Source: JAAYCI01 sp964370295
Lineage (GTDB): Bacteria > Bacillota > Clostridia > Oscillospirales > Ruminococcaceae
Length of the DNA: 32,804 nucleotides
Direction of reading: 5' to 3'
NCBI GenBank assembly: GCA_964370295.1
Contig: CAYJIR010000022.1
Location: forward strand, 1-32,804
This document shows positions 31,292-32,804 of this stretch, in pieces. The translations under genes and the position numbers were made by a program. The notes below the pieces were generated by a model. It made no database searches. It was given only the letters and a program-made list of their open reading frames with translations, and was not told where the DNA came from. Each line of letters opens with the position of its first letter. The first letter of the stretch is position 1.

Positions 31292-32233
31292 CTAGCGGCG
31301 ATCTCGCTCACTGGGGGCACGGCAATGGTTTAAAATGATTTGATAGATCTGGCGGTATTTTTGGGCAACGACATCCAAGATTAAACCGCAGAAGAAAGAA
31401 AGTACCGATAGAACAAGCACAAAACCAGATGTTACCATGGTAGGAACACGATCTACATAACTGGTTTGCAGGTAGTCGAAAAAAATCGGGAAAAACATGA
31501 TGGCCGAAATGATTAAAAAGATAAGAGAAAGAAAACTAAAAAACATAAGGGGGCGATATTCGCGCACCATCAGGAAAATGGTTTTTAAAACACGAAATCC
31601 ATCAGAGTAGGTATTTAGTTTAGAAACACTGCCCTCGGGGCGATCTTGATATTGGATTGGAACGGCAGCGATATGATATTTTTTATCTAGGGCATGGATG
31701 GTCATTTCGGTTTCGATTTCAAACCCACGCGAGGTGATGGGGTAATTTTTTACAAAGGCATAACTCATGCAACGATAACCCGTCATAATATCACGGATAT
31801 CACTTTTAAACAGGAAATTGATTAAAGAACGTACGAGGACGTTGCCAAAGTTATGAAAGGGACGTTTATTTTCGGTGAAATAGGTAGAAGAGAGGCGGTC
31901 GCCTATCACAAGGTCGATGCTTTGGTTTAGCACCATGTCCACCATTTCTGCAGCATGGTCTGCAGGGTAGGTATCATCGCCATCTACGATGACATAGCAA
32001 TCGGCCTCAATATGGCGAAACATCGAGCGCATCACGTTGCCTTTGCCTTGTTGAGGTTCTTTTCGTACAATAGCACCGGTTTTTTGTGCGATTTCGTAGG
32101 TGTTGTCGGTGGAATTGTTGTCGTACACATAGATATCGGCGGTTGGCAATGCAGTTTTGAAATCCTGCACCACTTTTTCTATGGTGATGGCTTCGTTGTA
32201 GCAAGGAATGAGCACGGCTACTTTTTTATCCAC
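31292..32233 (-). CDS. Family 2 glycosyltransferase with two C-terminal membrane helices (DPM1/GtrB-like)
   Basis: 313 residues, GTG start with AAGGGGAC ahead. The GT-A domain (1-225) has LIPCYNEAITIEKVV, a nucleotide-contact YDNNSTDNT at 37-45 and the metal-binding DGDD at 84-87. Two membrane helices follow (about 229-253 and 267-290) and a basic tail. It probably transfers a sugar from a nucleotide sugar to a polyprenyl phosphate carrier for wall or surface glycans; sugar and acceptor are unknown. It is followed 24 bases later by aroE-aroK, an unexpected partner that may only share a transcript. Confidence 0.9.
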   Translation of the reverse strand: MDKKVAVLIPCYNEAITIEKVVQDFKTALPTADIYVYDNNSTDNTYEIAQKTGAIVRKEPQQGKGNVMRSMFRHIEADCYVIVDGDDTYPADHAAEMVDMVLNQSIDLVIGDRLSSTYFTENKRPFHNFGNVLVRSLINFLFKSDIRDIMTGYRCMSYAFVKNYPITSRGFEIETEMTIHALDKKYHIAAVPIQYQDRPEGSVSKLNTYSDGFRVLKTIFLMVREYRPLMFFSFLSLIFLIISAIMFFPIFFDYLQTSYVDRVPTMVTSGFVLVLSVLSFFCGLILDVVAQKYRQIYQIILNHCRAPSERDRR

Positions 32234-32561
32234 AGATAATGTCCCCTTTACAAATTTATAAAATGATAAGCATATAAATGCTTGAAATGGTTTTACCTAT
32301 GTAGGGTAAATTCATTTAATTAAAACTTCTTTACATAATGTACCATAAAAGCAATGAATTTGTCCAATTCAATTCATAAAGTGGTTTAAAGCGGATGGAT
32401 GAAAACATTAGAGGTGATTTTCACAAAATAAACGTATATGTGAAAAAAAGGGGAACATTAAAAAAACAACTATGATTGAGACGAAAAATACGATATAATA
32501 TTCTATAGAAAAGTTTATAATGGAATATGAAAATATTTGATAAGCATGAGGTTGAAGTTGT
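32234..32561. other. Divergent intergenic region
   Basis: 328 AT-rich bases without a gene. On the minus strand TGGACA (32366-32361), 18-base spacer, TACATT (32342-32337) is a candidate promoter for the glycosyltransferase; an inverted repeat TTTACC-N7-GGTAAA (32292-32310) lies downstream of it and may be an operator. On the plus strand TATAAT (32494-32499) and TTGAGA-17-TATTCT (32476-32504) are candidate promoter elements for the zinc-ribbon gene. Confidence 0.4.
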
Positions 32562-32804
32562 ATGGAAAATGAAAGGAACCAGTGTCTGAGTTGTGGCAGT
32601 GGTATTAATAGGGATAGCACTTTTTGCACAAATTGTGGAAAGAGGGTAGATAGGACAATGCCTGCAGAAGAAGGAGGCGTGTTTAGCTACGGCCATAACG
32701 AGCAAAGCACCCTGCCATCGTCAGCGACGCAGGACTACGGATATAGCGAGCAGAGCACGCCGCAAGCACAGGCGACGCAGGGCTATGGATACGGCGAGCA
32801 GAGC
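32562..32804 (+). CDS. Zinc-ribbon protein with tandem repeats, cut by window end
   Basis: 81 residues seen; the frame is open to the last base, so the gene is partial. The start MENERNQCLSCGSG opens a zinc ribbon C8-x2-C11-x10-C22-x2-C25. After an acidic spacer comes a 16-residue repeat built on EQST-x3-(A/S)xATQ-x-YGY: copies start at E47 (32700), E63 (32748) and E79 (32796), the last incomplete. GAGG lies 11 bases before the ATG. Proteins of this plan often continue into membrane helices, which cannot be checked here. Similar zinc-ribbon-plus-linker logic is seen in the RING protein at 18850-19887. The function is unknown. Confidence 0.7.
   Translation, partial: MENERNQCLSCGSGINRDSTFCTNCGKRVDRTMPAEEGGVFSYGHNEQSTLPSSATQDYGYSEQSTPQAQATQGYGYGEQS
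32700..32804 (+). repeat. 48-base coding tandem repeat
   Basis: Two full 48-base units (32700-32747, 32748-32795) and the start of a third, encoding the Q/S/Y/G-rich 16-residue repeat. The array probably continues past the window. Confidence 0.7.

Noticed and set aside
1..32804. tRNA, rRNA, CRISPR array, transposase or defence genes.
   Set aside because: I scanned the window by eye for T-arm patterns, regular spaced repeats and hallmark proteins and saw none; a covariance-model scan would be the decisive check.

Overview
The window looks like chromosomal DNA of an anaerobic, low-to-moderate GC Firmicute of the class Clostridia. The pointers are the ScpA-ScpB-DUF2953-GerW-RluB cluster with a GerW/YtfJ sporulation protein, one-chain (GlyQS-type) glycyl-tRNA synthetase, FeoA/FeoB with a small Cys-rich FeoB partner, AsnA-type asparagine synthetase, an iron-sulfur flavoprotein, and strong AGGAGG ribosome sites with frequent GTG/TTG starts. 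No rRNA, tRNA, CRISPR array, transposase or prophage gene was seen. A genus cannot be named from the sequence alone.

Layout. 1-4.1 kb (minus): DUF362/ferredoxin protein, PLP aminotransferase, glycyl-tRNA synthetase. 4.1-7.8 kb (minus): an overlapping three-gene unit, extracytoplasmic MsrA-MsrB lipoprotein, AraC-type response regulator, cache-domain histidine kinase. 7.9-10.0 kb (minus): PAS-GAF-GGDEF-EAL cyclic-di-GMP protein. 10.05-10.21 kb: a palindromic MITE-like element. 10.25-13.2 kb: a divergent partner-switching module (STAS antagonist and anti-sigma-type kinase on minus; a membrane SpoIIE-type phosphatase with an ECF-S-like N-terminus on plus). 13.3-15.6 kb: redox group of flavodoxin-like protein (plus), a second cytosolic MsrA-MsrB (minus) and an iron-sulfur flavoprotein (plus). 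15.6-15.8 kb: a non-coding stretch dense in inverted repeats. 15.8-18.5 kb (minus): ferrous iron uptake feoA-feoB and a 58-residue FeoB-associated Cys-rich protein. 18.85-19.9 kb (minus): RING/zinc-ribbon membrane protein. 20.0-23.8 kb (minus): scpA-scpB-DUF2953-gerW-rluB and a small unknown gene. 24.1-27.3 kb (plus): three-gene biotin carboxyltransferase set (CoA-ester carboxyltransferase, biotin carrier, 5S/OadA-type pyruvate/oxaloacetate subunit). 27.3-27.65 kb: terminator plus tandem hairpins and a second MITE-sized palindrome. 27.65-29.9 kb (minus): F420-ligase-like protein and AsnA. 30.0-32.2 kb (minus): AroE-AroK fusion and a membrane glycosyltransferase. The window ends inside a plus-strand zinc-ribbon protein that runs into 16-residue tandem repeats.

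How the genes may work together. Two complete Msr fusions, two flavoproteins and Fe(II) uptake suggest attention to oxidative damage in an anaerobe. The surface Msr is physically locked to a two-component system, which makes a sensing or feedback role worth testing. The feo genes carry two TTAG-N6-CTAA palindromes, one before feoA and one before feoB, which resemble DtxR-family iron boxes. The carboxyltransferase trio has the subunit split of propionibacterial transcarboxylase (12S/1.3S/5S) but with a short, divergent CoA-ester subunit and no membrane decarboxylase subunit beside it.
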